This document shows positions 27,453 to 37,038 of a stretch of DNA of 64,000 nt, one piece after another (within the stretch, counting starts at the first letter, position 1; each line of letters starts with the position of its first letter). Both the position numbers and the translations under genes were made by a program. The stretch spans positions 1-64,000 of the forward strand of contig JARLJL010000013.1 of the NCBI GenBank assembly GCA_031291235.1, given 5' to 3'. Origin of the DNA: Sulfuriferula sp. Its GTDB lineage: Bacteria; Pseudomonadota; Gammaproteobacteria; Burkholderiales; Sulfuriferulaceae. Below the pieces are notes generated by a model. It was not told the origin of the DNA. It worked only from the letters and a program-made list of their open reading frames with translations, and ran no database searches.

Positions 27453-28352
27453 ATGCTCGATAACGATGACGGAAGCTTGCAAGTTGCGCTAAAGCAGCTG
27501 AAGCAGGCGATATACAACCATGAATTGTGGCACAAGGAGCTGACCCGCACCATCATCGGCCGGCTGCCCTGCGACCAGCAGGATATAGCTGAAGACGCGC
27601 ACCAGCACTGCTGTCTGGGAATGTGGCTATACCATCAGGCCCCGACTGCCCTCCGTGACGACCCCGCATTCGCTCCATTAAGAACCTCACACAAACGCAT
27701 GCATCAGCTGGCCGCACGACTGCTCATTAAACTGACCACCGACACCCCCATTACTCTGGGCGATTATGACGATTTCAATATCGGTCTCGATCAGTTCCGG
27801 CTCGAAGTCAAAACGCTGGAACGCGAAATAGAAGGCATATTGTATAGCCACGACCCGCTTACCGGCGCCGAAACGCACGCCGCCATGACGGCAGAATTAG
27901 GCAAACTGGCGGAACAGGTCAACGAACACATACAAACCTGCTGCGTCGCGGTCATGAACCTCGACCATTTGAAACAGATCAACAATACCCATGGACATGA
28001 TATCGGCGATCGCGCCCTTTCGGTGGCAGTACGTTATGTTGTGGAACAACTGCGCCCTTACGACCGGGTGTTTCGCTTTAACCACGAAAAATTCCTGATC
28101 ACCATGCCAGGTACCGACTTGCAATCCAGCTACCGAGTGGTCGAACGCATACGACAGAAACTGCACACCATCGCTGTCGCCTACGACGGCCCCAAACCGA
28201 TTTTCGTCACCGCATCATTCGGGCTATCCGCGTTCGAACCCGGCCTCGATCCAAAGCAATCGGTCAATCATGCCGATCAGGCCATGTATGCCGCCAAAAC
28301 CGCCGGACGCAACTGCACCCGCATCTGGGATGCGGAACTCGCGACCGACTGA
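27453..28352 (+). CDS. CZB zinc-binding domain protein with degenerate GGDEF domain
   Basis: 299 residues laid out like E. coli DgcZ. The N-terminal CZB domain has His23, Cys53, His80 and His84, each one position after the DgcZ zinc ligands (His22, Cys52, His79, His83), within NHELWHKEL, HCCLGMWLY and HKRMH. The C-terminal GGDEF-type domain keeps the fold (MNLDHLKQINNTHGHDIGD, HADQAMYAAKTAGRN), but the signature loop is NHEKF (210-214) instead of GG[DE]EF. Cyclase activity is therefore doubtful and it may act by binding. The ATG at 27453 is spaced well from GAGGG; an in-frame GTG lies at 27447. Confidence 0.88.
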   Translation: MLDNDDGSLQVALKQLKQAIYNHELWHKELTRTIIGRLPCDQQDIAEDAHQHCCLGMWLYHQAPTALRDDPAFAPLRTSHKRMHQLAARLLIKLTTDTPITLGDYDDFNIGLDQFRLEVKTLEREIEGILYSHDPLTGAETHAAMTAELGKLAEQVNEHIQTCCVAVMNLDHLKQINNTHGHDIGDRALSVAVRYVVEQLRPYDRVFRFNHEKFLITMPGTDLQSSYRVVERIRQKLHTIAVAYDGPKPIFVTASFGLSAFEPGLDPKQSVNHADQAMYAAKTAGRNCTRIWDAELATD

Positions 28353-28396
28353 ATTCGCAACATCACCCGAAGATCCATACCGACCGTCGCCCACGC

Positions 28397-30883
28397 TCAT
28401 ATATCCCGCAACGTCACCAGCGGCGGCAGACGACTGATGCCGCGCAAGCCCAACACACCGGCAGCGGCCACACCGACGCCACCGGCACCGATGGCAATCA
28501 GCCACAACAACGGGTTGAAATGATAAGGCAATTTGAACACCTCACTGCTCAGCCCCCAGCCGATCGCACTCGCCCCGGCAGCAGCCAGCATGCCTGCCAG
28601 CATGCCTATCGCAGCGAATTCGGTAACCTGTGCCAGCCATAACTGCCGGTGCCGGGCGCCCAGTACACGCCACAACGCGGTTTCCAGCGCGCGCTCGTCG
28701 CGCGTTGCGGCAAGCGCCGCATACAGCACCACCAGCCCCGAAGCCAGACTGAACACAAATACAAACTGCACCGCAGCGGAAACCCGTTCCAGCATGTCCT
28801 GCACGGTTTGCAATATGGCAGACACATCGATCACGGTCAGGTTGGGATAAGCCCGCACCATGTCGTTCAGCACAGAGACTTTAGCCGGCGGCAGATAAAA
28901 ACTGGTGATATAGCTGGCCGATGTATTGCGCAACAAGTCGGTGTTGCCGACCACAAAGAAATTCACCCTGAAACTGTCCCAATTCACCTTGCGCAGACTG
29001 GTAATCCGCGCCGATACTGGCGTCCCGCCTACATCGAACTGCATGGTATCGCCCAGCTTGAGATGCAGCCTGTCGGCAATGCCCTGTTCGACCGAGAATT
29101 GCGGCCCGGGATGATCGCCATGCCAGCCGCCGCCCGCGACAAAATCGGTATCGGCGTCCAGCCGGTCGGCATAGGACAGATTGAATTCGCGATCCAGCAA
29201 ATGCCGGGTTTGCTGATCGGCATAACGTGCGCTATCCACTTCGCGGCCGTTTATCGCCGTCAGCCGTCCGCGCACCATGGGATACAGTTTCGCGCCCGAC
29301 AAATCGTGCCGGCGTAAAAAATCCTGTAACGATGCCGCCTGATCGGGCTGAATATTGATCACAAAACGGTTAGGCGCCATCGCCGGCAAGCTGGCGTGCC
29401 AATTCGCCAGCAAATCGCCGCGCACCACGGTCAGCAGCAACAGCGCCAGCATGCCCAGTGTAAATGCCGCCACCTGTATCACGCTACCGCCCGCACGACG
29501 ACGCAGATTAAGCAAGCCCTGCCGCCAGCTGCCGCTGCTGCGCGCACCCAGCCAGCCCGCAGCCAGCACCAGCCCCCACGCCAGCAGCGCAGTCGCCAGC
29601 AGCGTTGCCGCCAGTTCTGCCAGCACCATCAACGTTAACGGCACATCACGCACCTGCCACAACAACAGTGCCGTCATTGCTGCCAGCCCGGCAACATAAG
29701 TCGCCGCACCCACTGCGTCGAATGCCGCGACATCCCGCCGCAAAATACGCAGCGCCGGCGTACGTCGCAACATGAATAATGTCGGCAAGCTGAATCCAGC
29801 CAGCAATACCAGACCGGCAAGGGCCGCCTGCAAAAACGGCAGCACAGCAGCAGGCGGCAAATCGAGATGCGCCATCCTGCCCAGCATGGCAGCCAGCACC
29901 GCCTGCCCGGCGTAACCCAGCGCCATACCGGCAACGGCGGCGAGCAAACCCAGGACGGCGATCTGCAACGCGTACAGCATAACGATAGTCCGCTGACTGG
30001 CGCCGAAACAACGCAGTAACGCGCAGGCATCGAGATGACGGCGCAGGAAATGCCGCGCAGACAGCAGGATTGCTACCGCAGCCAGTAGTGCCGCGAGCAG
30101 CACTGCCAGCCCCAGATAACGCTCGGCCTTGTCCAGCACATCGCGGATCTCCGGTCGCGCATCGCGCACCGTCAACAGACGCTGGCCGCGTTGCAGTTGA
30201 GATGCCAGTACCTTGCGATAAGCATTTATCGCATTGGTGTCGCCTGCAATCAGCAAACGATAATTGATCCGACTGCCGACTGTAATCAATCCGGTCGCCG
30301 CCACATCGCTTGCATTCATCATCAGCCGCGGTGCCAGATTAAAAAAATCGCCGCCGCGATCGGGTTCATTGGTCAATATCGCCGCCACCTTGAGCCGGCT
30401 GTAGCCGACTTGCACTGTGTCATTCGGCTTCAGCTTCAGTGCGTTCGCCAGCCGCGCCTCCAGCCACACCGTACCCGGACGAGGAATGTCGCTCGTCACC
30501 CTGTCCTTGCCGAATAGGCTGTCGGCGATATGCAATTTGCCGCGCAGCGGATAGCCATTGCTTACTGCCTTGATCTCGGCCAGATTGCTCCCTGCATCGG
30601 TGCTGACCATACTCGGGAACTGCGCCGTTTGCACCGTGGACAGGCCGCGTTGCTGCGCTGCCTGCGCCAGTGCAGGCGGCGGCGCATGATCGGATGCCAG
30701 CACCAGATCCGCTCCCAGCAAACGGTTGCTTTCCTGGCTCAATGCCAGCTGCATGCGCGCGGTAAATGCATTGACCGAAGCCAGCCCTGCCACCGCGATC
30801 ATTACTGCCAGCATCAGCACGCGCAATTCGCCCGCACGCCATTCGCGCAACAGCATGCGTAGCGCCAGTGTGACGATATTCAT
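28397..30883 (-). CDS. ybbP: ABC transporter permease, FtsX/YbbP type
   Basis: An 828-residue permease with two FtsX-like domains. There is an N-terminal helix (about 20-40), a large periplasmic region, helices around 260-480 and a C-terminal group of helices after about 700. YbbP with YbbA forms an export-type ABC system of unknown cargo, perhaps lipid or hydrophobic compounds. The start overlaps the ybbA stop by four bases. The divergent tesA gene completes the tesA/ybbA-ybbP arrangement known from E. coli. Confidence 0.88.
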   Translation of the reverse strand: MNIVTLALRMLLREWRAGELRVLMLAVMIAVAGLASVNAFTARMQLALSQESNRLLGADLVLASDHAPPPALAQAAQQRGLSTVQTAQFPSMVSTDAGSNLAEIKAVSNGYPLRGKLHIADSLFGKDRVTSDIPRPGTVWLEARLANALKLKPNDTVQVGYSRLKVAAILTNEPDRGGDFFNLAPRLMMNASDVAATGLITVGSRINYRLLIAGDTNAINAYRKVLASQLQRGQRLLTVRDARPEIRDVLDKAERYLGLAVLLAALLAAVAILLSARHFLRRHLDACALLRCFGASQRTIVMLYALQIAVLGLLAAVAGMALGYAGQAVLAAMLGRMAHLDLPPAAVLPFLQAALAGLVLLAGFSLPTLFMLRRTPALRILRRDVAAFDAVGAATYVAGLAAMTALLLWQVRDVPLTLMVLAELAATLLATALLAWGLVLAAGWLGARSSGSWRQGLLNLRRRAGGSVIQVAAFTLGMLALLLLTVVRGDLLANWHASLPAMAPNRFVINIQPDQAASLQDFLRRHDLSGAKLYPMVRGRLTAINGREVDSARYADQQTRHLLDREFNLSYADRLDADTDFVAGGGWHGDHPGPQFSVEQGIADRLHLKLGDTMQFDVGGTPVSARITSLRKVNWDSFRVNFFVVGNTDLLRNTSASYITSFYLPPAKVSVLNDMVRAYPNLTVIDVSAILQTVQDMLERVSAAVQFVFVFSLASGLVVLYAALAATRDERALETALWRVLGARHRQLWLAQVTEFAAIGMLAGMLAAAGASAIGWGLSSEVFKLPYHFNPLLWLIAIGAGGVGVAAAGVLGLRGISRLPPLVTLRDI

Positions 30884-31569
30884 ACCCCGCTTTCCAGATG
30901 TCCGGCATGCAACGACAGACGCCGTCCGCAGCGCGCAGCCAGCTCGGTATCGTGCGTTACCAGCACCAGCGTCGTACCCTGCTCGCGGTTAAGCTCGAAC
31001 AGCAGTTCAATGACGCGCGCCCCGGTTTCTGCATCCAGATTGCCGGTAGGTTCATCCGCCAGCAACAGCGCCGGATCGACTGCAAACGCCCGTGCGATGG
31101 CAACCCGCTGCTGCTCGCCGCCGGATAATTGTTGCGCGCGATGCTGCTGGCGATCGGCCAGACCTACCCGCTCCAGCCAGCGCTGTGCGCGTTTCCGCGC
31201 ATCGGACGCGCCGCTCAGTTCCAGCGGCAACATCACGTTTTCCAGTGCAGTCAACATGGGCAATAGCTGAAACGACTGAAATACGAAACCGATCAATTCG
31301 CCACGCAATGCGGCGCGACCGTCCTCGTCGAGCGCTGCCAGCGACTTGCCCGCCAGCCATACTTCGCCTGTACTGGGTTGATCCAGCCCGGCCAGCAAAC
31401 CGAGCAGCGTCGATTTACCCGAACCGGAAGCACCGACGATGGCAACCGATTCGCCCCGCTGTATGTCGAAACTGGTAGGATGCAATATCGTCAACGCGGC
31501 GCCATTCACAGGCACCTGCTTGGCAAGATTGACGACATGCACAATGGAATTACGATCGGGAGCAGTCAT
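30880..31569 (-). CDS. ybbA: ABC transporter ATP-binding protein, YbbA type
   Basis: A 229-residue ATPase of the MacB/LolD group with Walker [10 protein letters not shown]-loop FQSFQLLP, signature [14 protein letters not shown] and Walker [13 protein letters not shown]. The most likely start, ATG at 31569, aligns with E. coli YbbA (IVxVxxL soon after). This ATG overlaps the tesA ATG on the other strand in the sequence CATG. If both starts are right, each promoter lies inside the other gene. Confidence 0.92.
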   Translation of the reverse strand: MTAPDRNSIVHVVNLAKQVPVNGAALTILHPTSFDIQRGESVAIVGASGSGKSTLLGLLAGLDQPSTGEVWLAGKSLAALDEDGRAALRGELIGFVFQSFQLLPMLTALENVMLPLELSGASDARKRAQRWLERVGLADRQQHRAQQLSGGEQQRVAIARAFAVDPALLLADEPTGNLDAETGARVIELLFELNREQGTTLVLVTHDTELAARCGRRLSLHAGHLESGV

Positions 31570-32185
31570 GGGTTTTAACAAGTTTTTGCTGTTGTTGTGT
31601 TTCGTGGTATCCGGTACGGCACACGCCGCACCGGCGATACTGGTATTCGGCGACAGCCTGTCGGCAGGTTACGGTCTCGCCGCACATCAGGCATGGCCCG
31701 ATTTATTGCAGCAACGGCTGGATGCCGGGCAACGTAAATGGCAGGTCGTCAATGCCAGCATCAGCGGAGAAACCAGCGCCGGCGGACTATCCCGGCTGCC
31801 TGCCGCACTGGCGCAGTACAAACCTGCTGTCGTTATTCTCGCTCTTGGAGCCAATGACGGCCTGCGCGGCTTGCCGCTCGCCGCCATGCACGACAACCTC
31901 AATAGCATGATACTGCAGATCAGACAAAGCGGCGCTCGCACGCTGCTGGTCGGCGTCCGCCTGCCGCCCAATTATGGCATAGCCTATACCGAAAAGTTCC
32001 AGCAAACCTTTGCCGACCTCGCGCAACAGCATCATGTCGCGCTGCTGCCGTCATTGCTGGCCGGCGTAGAAAGTCGGCCCGAACTATTCCAGGCCGACGG
32101 CCTGCATCCGATTGCGTCGGCGGAAAATCAGGTAATGGAAAATGTATGGAAGGTTTTGCTGCCGCTCCTGGCAGCAAAACATTAA
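31568..32185 (+). CDS. tesA: Acyl-CoA thioesterase I / arylesterase
   Basis: A periplasmic SGNH hydrolase of 205 residues with a signal peptide (FLLLLCFVVSGTAHA). The block I motif GDSLSAGYGLA carries the nucleophile Ser30, GAND supplies the oxyanion Asn and DGLHP the catalytic Asp and His. TesA cleaves acyl-CoA and other esters and also has lysophospholipase activity in E. coli. The ATG at 31568 follows GGAG. Its 3' end overlaps the convergent cytochrome b561 gene by four bases. Confidence 0.93.
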   Translation: MGFNKFLLLLCFVVSGTAHAAPAILVFGDSLSAGYGLAAHQAWPDLLQQRLDAGQRKWQVVNASISGETSAGGLSRLPAALAQYKPAVVILALGANDGLRGLPLAAMHDNLNSMILQIRQSGARTLLVGVRLPPNYGIAYTEKFQQTFADLAQQHHVALLPSLLAGVESRPELFQADGLHPIASAENQVMENVWKVLLPLLAAKH

Positions 32186-32727
32186 CGCTTGCGCAAGGAC
32201 GGCATCATGCGCGTCAGCACATCGTCGCGCTGGATAAAATGATGTTTGAGCGCAGCAGCAGCATGCAACGCCACCAGTGCCAACAATACATACGCCAGCG
32301 TTTCATGCACATCTCCCAGCGTCTCGTGCAAAGCGTGATCTTTGGCGACAAAATCAGGCAATTGCCACAACCCCAGATATACCAATGGATGGCCTGCAGC
32401 TGACACCATCGCCCAGCCCACCAGCGGAATCGCGAACAGCAATGCATACAAGGCCAGATGGATCAGACCCGAAATCTTGTTGATAACAGCAGGCGTATTC
32501 TCAGGCGCCGGCGGCACACCGCTAATCAGCCGCGAAACCAGACGCAACGCCGTCAGCAGCAATATGCTAAAACCGATGGATTTGTGCCAGTCGAACAATG
32601 CGGCGCTCAACGGGCCGCGTTCGAGTGAACCCATGATCCAGGCCAGCGGTATCACCAGTACAATCAGCAGCGCCGTAAACCAGTGCAATACTATTGCAGT
32701 CTTGCCATAAGATTGATTATTAGTCAT
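32182..32727 (-). CDS. Cytochrome b561
   Basis: A 181-residue di-haem membrane cytochrome of the prokaryotic b561 family with four helices and conserved His residues in KTAIVLHWFTALLI, FDWHKSIGF, HLALYALLF and ALHAAAALKHHFI. By family it moves electrons between the quinone pool and periplasmic acceptors, for example superoxide in E. coli CybB. AAAGG precedes the ATG. Confidence 0.9.
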   Translation of the reverse strand: MTNNQSYGKTAIVLHWFTALLIVLVIPLAWIMGSLERGPLSAALFDWHKSIGFSILLLTALRLVSRLISGVPPAPENTPAVINKISGLIHLALYALLFAIPLVGWAMVSAAGHPLVYLGLWQLPDFVAKDHALHETLGDVHETLAYVLLALVALHAAAALKHHFIQRDDVLTRMMPSLRKR

Positions 32728-32789
32728 GCCCTACAGACCTTTCGTATATTAAAAATTGATTATCTTAACGCAAGTCCGGTATGATTTCT

Positions 32790-32827
32790 GACAATCTTGT
32801 CGGATTTAACCTCGATTTACATCGAGG
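32790..32827. repeat. Two inverted repeats in a divergent promoter region
   Basis: GACAA-TC-TTGTC (32790-32801) and CCTCGAT-TTAC-ATCGAGG (32810-32827) lie between the b561 gene and the DUF2059 gene, which diverge. The second has perfect seven-base arms. Neither has a T-run, so an operator or an mRNA hairpin is more likely than a terminator. No regulator is assigned. Confidence 0.4.
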
Positions 32828-32934
32828 CAAGCATATCGAACAGGCAATATTAAAATGCAACAGAGCATGCATACCATAACAAAACGCTTATCGCAGTCAC
32901 TGACCGACTCAACCCCGCCATCACAGGAGCCGTC

Positions 32935-33441
32935 ATGCTAGTCAAATTAATGCTGGTTATCGCACTATCCGGATTCATCGGTATGAGCCGCGCCGACGAA
33001 ACATCCGATGCCAAAACCGCCAATATCAAGCAATTAGTCGAGATTACCGGCACCACGCGTATGGCGGAACAATTCGCCAACGCAATGAGCCAGCAGATGT
33101 TCAAGCTGCTGAAAGCGGCCAGACCCGATATTCCCGACCGCGCCCTGACGGTAATGCAAACCGAATTGATGTCCATTTTCTCCGCAAATATTTATTCAAC
33201 AGGCGGTCTGGTAGATCAGATCATTCCGATTTACAGCAAGCACTTTACGAATGCTGAAATTGAACAGCTGCTTGCATTTTATCAAACGCCGCTCGGCCAA
33301 AAAGTGATTGCCGCCATGCCGCAGGTAATGAATGAGAGCATGCTTGCCGGACAACAGTGGGGGCAATCGCTCAGACCAGAAATTCAGAAACGTCTGATGC
33401 TGGCGTTGCAAAAGGAAGGTTTACTGAAAGCGGCAAAATAA
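32935..33441 (+). CDS. Exported DUF2059 domain protein
   Basis: 168 residues with a short signal peptide (LVKLMLVIALSGFIGMSRA) and the helical DUF2059 domain (YSKHFTNAEIEQLLAFYQTPLGQKVIAAMPQ is its hallmark). Function unknown; predicted periplasmic. CAGGAG precedes the ATG. It is first in a rightward series of small genes. Confidence 0.85.
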   Translation: MLVKLMLVIALSGFIGMSRADETSDAKTANIKQLVEITGTTRMAEQFANAMSQQMFKLLKAARPDIPDRALTVMQTELMSIFSANIYSTGGLVDQIIPIYSKHFTNAEIEQLLAFYQTPLGQKVIAAMPQVMNESMLAGQQWGQSLRPEIQKRLMLALQKEGLLKAAK

Positions 33442-33548
33442 TTGCCGCTTGAGACTGCAGCTGCTTGATAATGTAGCCCTTAAGTCTTGCCATTTTATTT
33501 ACATTGCCGAATATCGAACGCATATCGGCACAACATCGGAATCTTGTT

Positions 33549-33857
33549 ATGCCACCTATTTCACACCTCGTCACCCGCACTCTCTGGCTCATTTTCGGCA
33601 TGGGCGTCGGTTTATACTCGGTCATGGAAGGTGTCCACGCGCATCAGGTCGGCATCACGCTGCCCGGTATCGGCATGATGCTGTTCGGCATCGCCTGGTT
33701 CATGCAGCCCGTCGTCCTCGACAAACCGGTCAGCACGCTGACGGCCTCCTCGCAGGAAGTCGCCATCGGCCCGGCAGGGCTGCGCAGGATACTGACACTA
33801 GGCGCATTCGGTTGTCTCGCTATCGGCATGGTTGCCCGCTACGTTATTCATATCTGA
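33549..33857 (+). CDS. Small two-helix membrane protein
   Basis: 102 residues, not assigned to a family. A first hydrophobic region covers about residues 8-55 (one or two helices, including GIGMMLFGIAWFMQP) and a second lies at the C-terminus (ILTLGAFGCLAIGMVARYVI). The ATG at 33549 is chosen; the in-frame ORF is open to 33504. It precedes the dehydrogenase by 16 bases. Confidence 0.55.
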   Translation: MPPISHLVTRTLWLIFGMGVGLYSVMEGVHAHQVGITLPGIGMMLFGIAWFMQPVVLDKPVSTLTASSQEVAIGPAGLRRILTLGAFGCLAIGMVARYVIHI

Positions 33858-33873
33858 CACCGGTGTCACACCT

Positions 33874-34860
33874 ATGAAAATTCTGCTTTTCAGCACTGCC
33901 CGCTATGATCTGGACATGCTGGTCCCTGCCCTGACCGGCGCAGGCCATGAGGTACAAACGACCACGCAGCGGCTGGACCAGCACACTGCCGAGCATGCCC
34001 GAGGGTTTGACGCCGTAGTGACATTCGTATGCGACGACCTGTCTGCCGCTGTCATCACGGTATTGGCCAAGGCCGGCGTCAAACTCATCGCCCAGCGTGC
34101 CGCCGGGGTCGACAATATCGATATCGAAGCAGCGCAACGAGCGAATATCCGGATTGCACGCGTGCCGGCATATTCTCCGCACGCAGTGGCAGAACACGCG
34201 GTCGCGCTGCTGCTGGCGCTAAACAGACATGTGCATGCGGCGCACCAGCGCGTACTGCGCGGGGATTTCTCGCTACAGGGTCTGATGGGATTCGACCTGT
34301 ACGGCAAGACCGCGCTGGTCGTCGGTACCGGACGCATAGGGCAGGTGTTTGCCCGCATCATGCAGGGGTTCGGCTGCGAAGTATTGGCACACGATCCGTT
34401 TATGCCGGAATCGTTACGCATACCGCAGGTTGAGTATACCGATCTGGCGGACGGCGTCGCCCGCGCCAGAATCGTTTCGCTGCACTGCCCATTGCTGCCG
34501 GAGACCAGACACATCGTAAACAAGGCGTTACTGGAAAAGTTCAATGCAAACGCCGTACTGATCAATACCAGCCGCGGTGCAGTAGTCGATACTGCCGCCG
34601 TGATCCAGGCCTTGCGCCAGGGGCAACTGGCCGCCTATGCGGCAGACGTCTACGAAAACGAGGCCTGCGCGTTCTTCCGCGACTGTTCGGAATGCGGTTA
34701 CGACGACCCCTTGCTGAAGGAGTTGCTGCATATGCCCAACGTGCTGCTGACGCCGCATCAGGCGTTCTTCACCCGTGAAGCGCTGGAAGCCATAGCCGCA
34801 GCGACCGTACAGAATGTGCAGCATTTTGCCACCGGGCAGCACAGCGAAAACTTTCTCTGA
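33874..34860 (+). CDS. ldhA: D-2-hydroxyacid dehydrogenase (fermentative D-lactate dehydrogenase type)
   Basis: 328 residues resembling E. coli LdhA. The NAD-binding motif VVGTGRIG lies at about 150. The substrate Arg is in INTSRGAVVD, the Glu in the catalytic relay near DVYENEACAFF, and the catalytic His in LTPHQAFFT. The predicted reaction is pyruvate + NADH to D-lactate, although related dehydrogenases use other 2-oxoacids. The in-frame ORF reaches 33832, but MKILLFSTARYD at 33874 is the conserved start. No clear ribosome-binding site is seen. Confidence 0.88.
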   Translation: MKILLFSTARYDLDMLVPALTGAGHEVQTTTQRLDQHTAEHARGFDAVVTFVCDDLSAAVITVLAKAGVKLIAQRAAGVDNIDIEAAQRANIRIARVPAYSPHAVAEHAVALLLALNRHVHAAHQRVLRGDFSLQGLMGFDLYGKTALVVGTGRIGQVFARIMQGFGCEVLAHDPFMPESLRIPQVEYTDLADGVARARIVSLHCPLLPETRHIVNKALLEKFNANAVLINTSRGAVVDTAAVIQALRQGQLAAYAADVYENEACAFFRDCSECGYDDPLLKELLHMPNVLLTPHQAFFTREALEAIAAATVQNVQHFATGQHSENFL

Positions 34861-34881
34861 GCTATCAAATCAGGAGCCGGC

Positions 34882-35169
34882 ATGACGTACACGGAATTAC
34901 TCATGGCAATACAGCATCGCACCGGTTATCCATTGACGCCAACAGCAGAAGACGCGTTTCTCGCTGAAATAACCGGCATGATCTATGGCTGGTGCGCGCT
35001 CGCCAACCCGCTAGCCCAGGTCGAACGCGCTGCGGTGGTAAATGCACTGGGGCCGTTACGGCGCCGCTTTATGGCGGGCGAAGGTGCAGCACAGGACTTT
35101 CTTCGTCTTAACCGTATCATCGAAGCCATCGACGCGGCGTTCGACGACGCTACTCGGCTTCGACCTTAA
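34882..35169 (+). CDS. Small hypothetical protein
   Basis: Ninety-five residues, mostly helical by composition, without signal peptide or recognised domain. CAGGAG precedes the ATG, 21 bases after the dehydrogenase stop. Its 3' end overlaps by 20 bases the 3' end of the convergent secretin-like gene. Confidence 0.5.
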   Translation: MTYTELLMAIQHRTGYPLTPTAEDAFLAEITGMIYGWCALANPLAQVERAAVVNALGPLRRRFMAGEGAAQDFLRLNRIIEAIDAAFDDATRLRP

Positions 35170-35983
35170 GCCAAACGCCGGTGCTACCGCTATTCGTTTG
35201 CGTGTCGGCGCCCAATAGCTGACGATTGTGCTGGGTCGATGCATTATCCGTCGCCCCGATCTGCACCCACTCGCCGAGACGCGTCTGCACCGACGTATAC
35301 AGCCGTTGCACCGGTTGAGCGCCATAACCTCCATGCACAGTACCGGTCTGCTGCGGGCTGATGTCGATAGTGACCCGATCGCCCATCAATCGCGGCGTCG
35401 CATAAAACCCCGAGGCCAGATCACGGTACACCGTCGATTCCGAAATCACCGTACCGCCGGGGCCGAGATATACGCTACGCATGGGTATCGGCACCGACAC
35501 ACCGGCGCTAATATAAGCACTGCCGCCGTCCATCACCCGCACCATCTGCTCTGCCGTATCCTGTTGCTGACGACGGCTATCCCGTACGCCTATATCGACA
35601 GAGGTAACTGGCGGACGCATGCTCCCAGGCCCGGCCGGGCTCTGGCTGATTTGCACGCCATTCCCCAGCACCAGCGCACCTGTTGCGTTAATGCCGCGTT
35701 GCTGCACATCCCGCGACATATCCTGACGCACATGGATCACCAGTTGCCGCGGCGCCCGATCTATCGTCGCCAGCGCTTTTTTGATCTCGGCGCGATTGCG
35801 CTCCGACGCCCGTAATATTAACTGGTCGTTCATTCCCGTCAGTGTGCCGCCCGGTTCCAGCAACGGCTGCAACACCGGCAACACTTCATCGACGCTGCGA
35901 TTCTGCAACTGTATCACTTCCAGCTCGCCTGCCTGACCGGGCAGCGACAGGCAGATCAGCAACACCCAGACCAGCCGCTTCAT
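35150..35983 (-). CDS. Short secretin-related exported protein
   Basis: 277 residues with a signal peptide (LVWVLLICLSLPGQAG). The N-terminal region (VIQLQNRSVDEVLPVLQPLL ... ILRASERNRAEIKKALATID) matches the N1-type domain of type II/III secretins. The remainder has a beta-rich part with a Gly-rich segment and TRLGEWVQIG, like a shortened secretin core. A full secretin is about twice as long, so this may not form the usual gate. Start overlaps the MBL gene stop by four bases (ATGA). No other secretion genes are nearby. Confidence 0.65.
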   Translation of the reverse strand: MKRLVWVLLICLSLPGQAGELEVIQLQNRSVDEVLPVLQPLLEPGGTLTGMNDQLILRASERNRAEIKKALATIDRAPRQLVIHVRQDMSRDVQQRGINATGALVLGNGVQISQSPAGPGSMRPPVTSVDIGVRDSRRQQQDTAEQMVRVMDGGSAYISAGVSVPIPMRSVYLGPGGTVISESTVYRDLASGFYATPRLMGDRVTIDISPQQTGTVHGGYGAQPVQRLYTSVQTRLGEWVQIGATDNASTQHNRQLLGADTQTNSGSTGVWLKVEAE

Positions 35984-36936
35984 TGCGCGAGCGATTCTTT
36001 TTCCATCAGCAGGTAGGTGTCATAGGCGTTTTGTCGGTTAGCCTCCTCAAATGCGGGCAATCCGGCATACTTGCTCCAATCGGTATGTGCATAAGCTTCG
36101 TCGAACGGCGCCAGATCGGCCACTGCCTGGCCCATGGATTTGCGCAGAAAGGACAGATAATCGCGGGTAAATTTCAGGTCTGCCACAGGCTTTAGCGAAG
36201 CTGCGCCATGCCCGACCACCATCAGGCGAGGTTTCAGCGCGATCAGTTTATCCAGCGCCACCAGCCATGCCTTGCTGTCGGCATCGCCGACAAACGGCAC
36301 CCGCCCTCTGAACACCAGATCGCCGGTATAAAGCACGCCGTCTTCCTTGACCAGCATCACCATATCTTCCGCCGTGTGCGCCGGGCCTACGTAGCGCAAC
36401 AGGAAATGCAAACCGCCCATTTCAAAATCGGTATCCCCATCCAGCCATTTGTCAGCCGGCAATAATTTGGTATTTTCATCCACCCAGGGGAACAGGGTTT
36501 CGCGACGCTGCGCCAAGCGCTCGGCTGCCGCTTCGGAGTCCACTGCGCCTTGTCCGTTCTTGTTCGCCCAGACTTCTGCACCCAGTTCCTTGAATACCTG
36601 AATGCCGTAATAATGATCGGCATGAAAATGGCTGATAATCACCCGCTTGATCGGCAATGGCGTAATAGCACGAATCTTTTTCACCAGTTCTGCCGCCAGT
36701 GACGGCGTACCCAACGTATCGAACACCAGCACCGAATCCCTGGTCACCACGAATCCGGCATTCGACATGTACCCCTGATTCTCCGATGAGGCCGCACCGG
36801 ACATGCCTTGCACATAATAGCTGTGCTTGCCTACCTTGATAGGCACCATAGGTACGCTTACCGCCGCATATTCTGCCGCCTGCGCCCAGCCGAAGCTGAA
36901 CAGACATATTGCCGCCATAAATTTGGCTATCATCAT
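35980..36936 (-). CDS. Exported MBL-fold metallohydrolase
   Basis: 318 residues with a signal peptide and the metallo-beta-lactamase metal motif HFHADH, followed by GPAHTAEDMVM (third His), TGDLVF (Asp) and VVGHGAA (last His). Many periplasmic relatives occur in sulfur- and methanol-oxidising bacteria (for example SoxH-like or quinoprotein-relay hydrolases); which one applies here is open. AAAGGAG precedes two adjacent ATG codons (36936 and 36933). It forms a two-gene operon with the secretin-like gene. Confidence 0.85.
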   Translation of the reverse strand: MMIAKFMAAICLFSFGWAQAAEYAAVSVPMVPIKVGKHSYYVQGMSGAASSENQGYMSNAGFVVTRDSVLVFDTLGTPSLAAELVKKIRAITPLPIKRVIISHFHADHYYGIQVFKELGAEVWANKNGQGAVDSEAAAERLAQRRETLFPWVDENTKLLPADKWLDGDTDFEMGGLHFLLRYVGPAHTAEDMVMLVKEDGVLYTGDLVFRGRVPFVGDADSKAWLVALDKLIALKPRLMVVGHGAASLKPVADLKFTRDYLSFLRKSMGQAVADLAPFDEAYAHTDWSKYAGLPAFEEANRQNAYDTYLLMEKESLAQ

Positions 36937-37038
36937 CCATCTCCTTTATTGATTGTTTCGATATTGTAACCGCGACAAGCCGCGCCGTGATATGGTATCT
37001 TCCCACCGTATTAATTAGCTCATTTCCGGGAAGTTACC

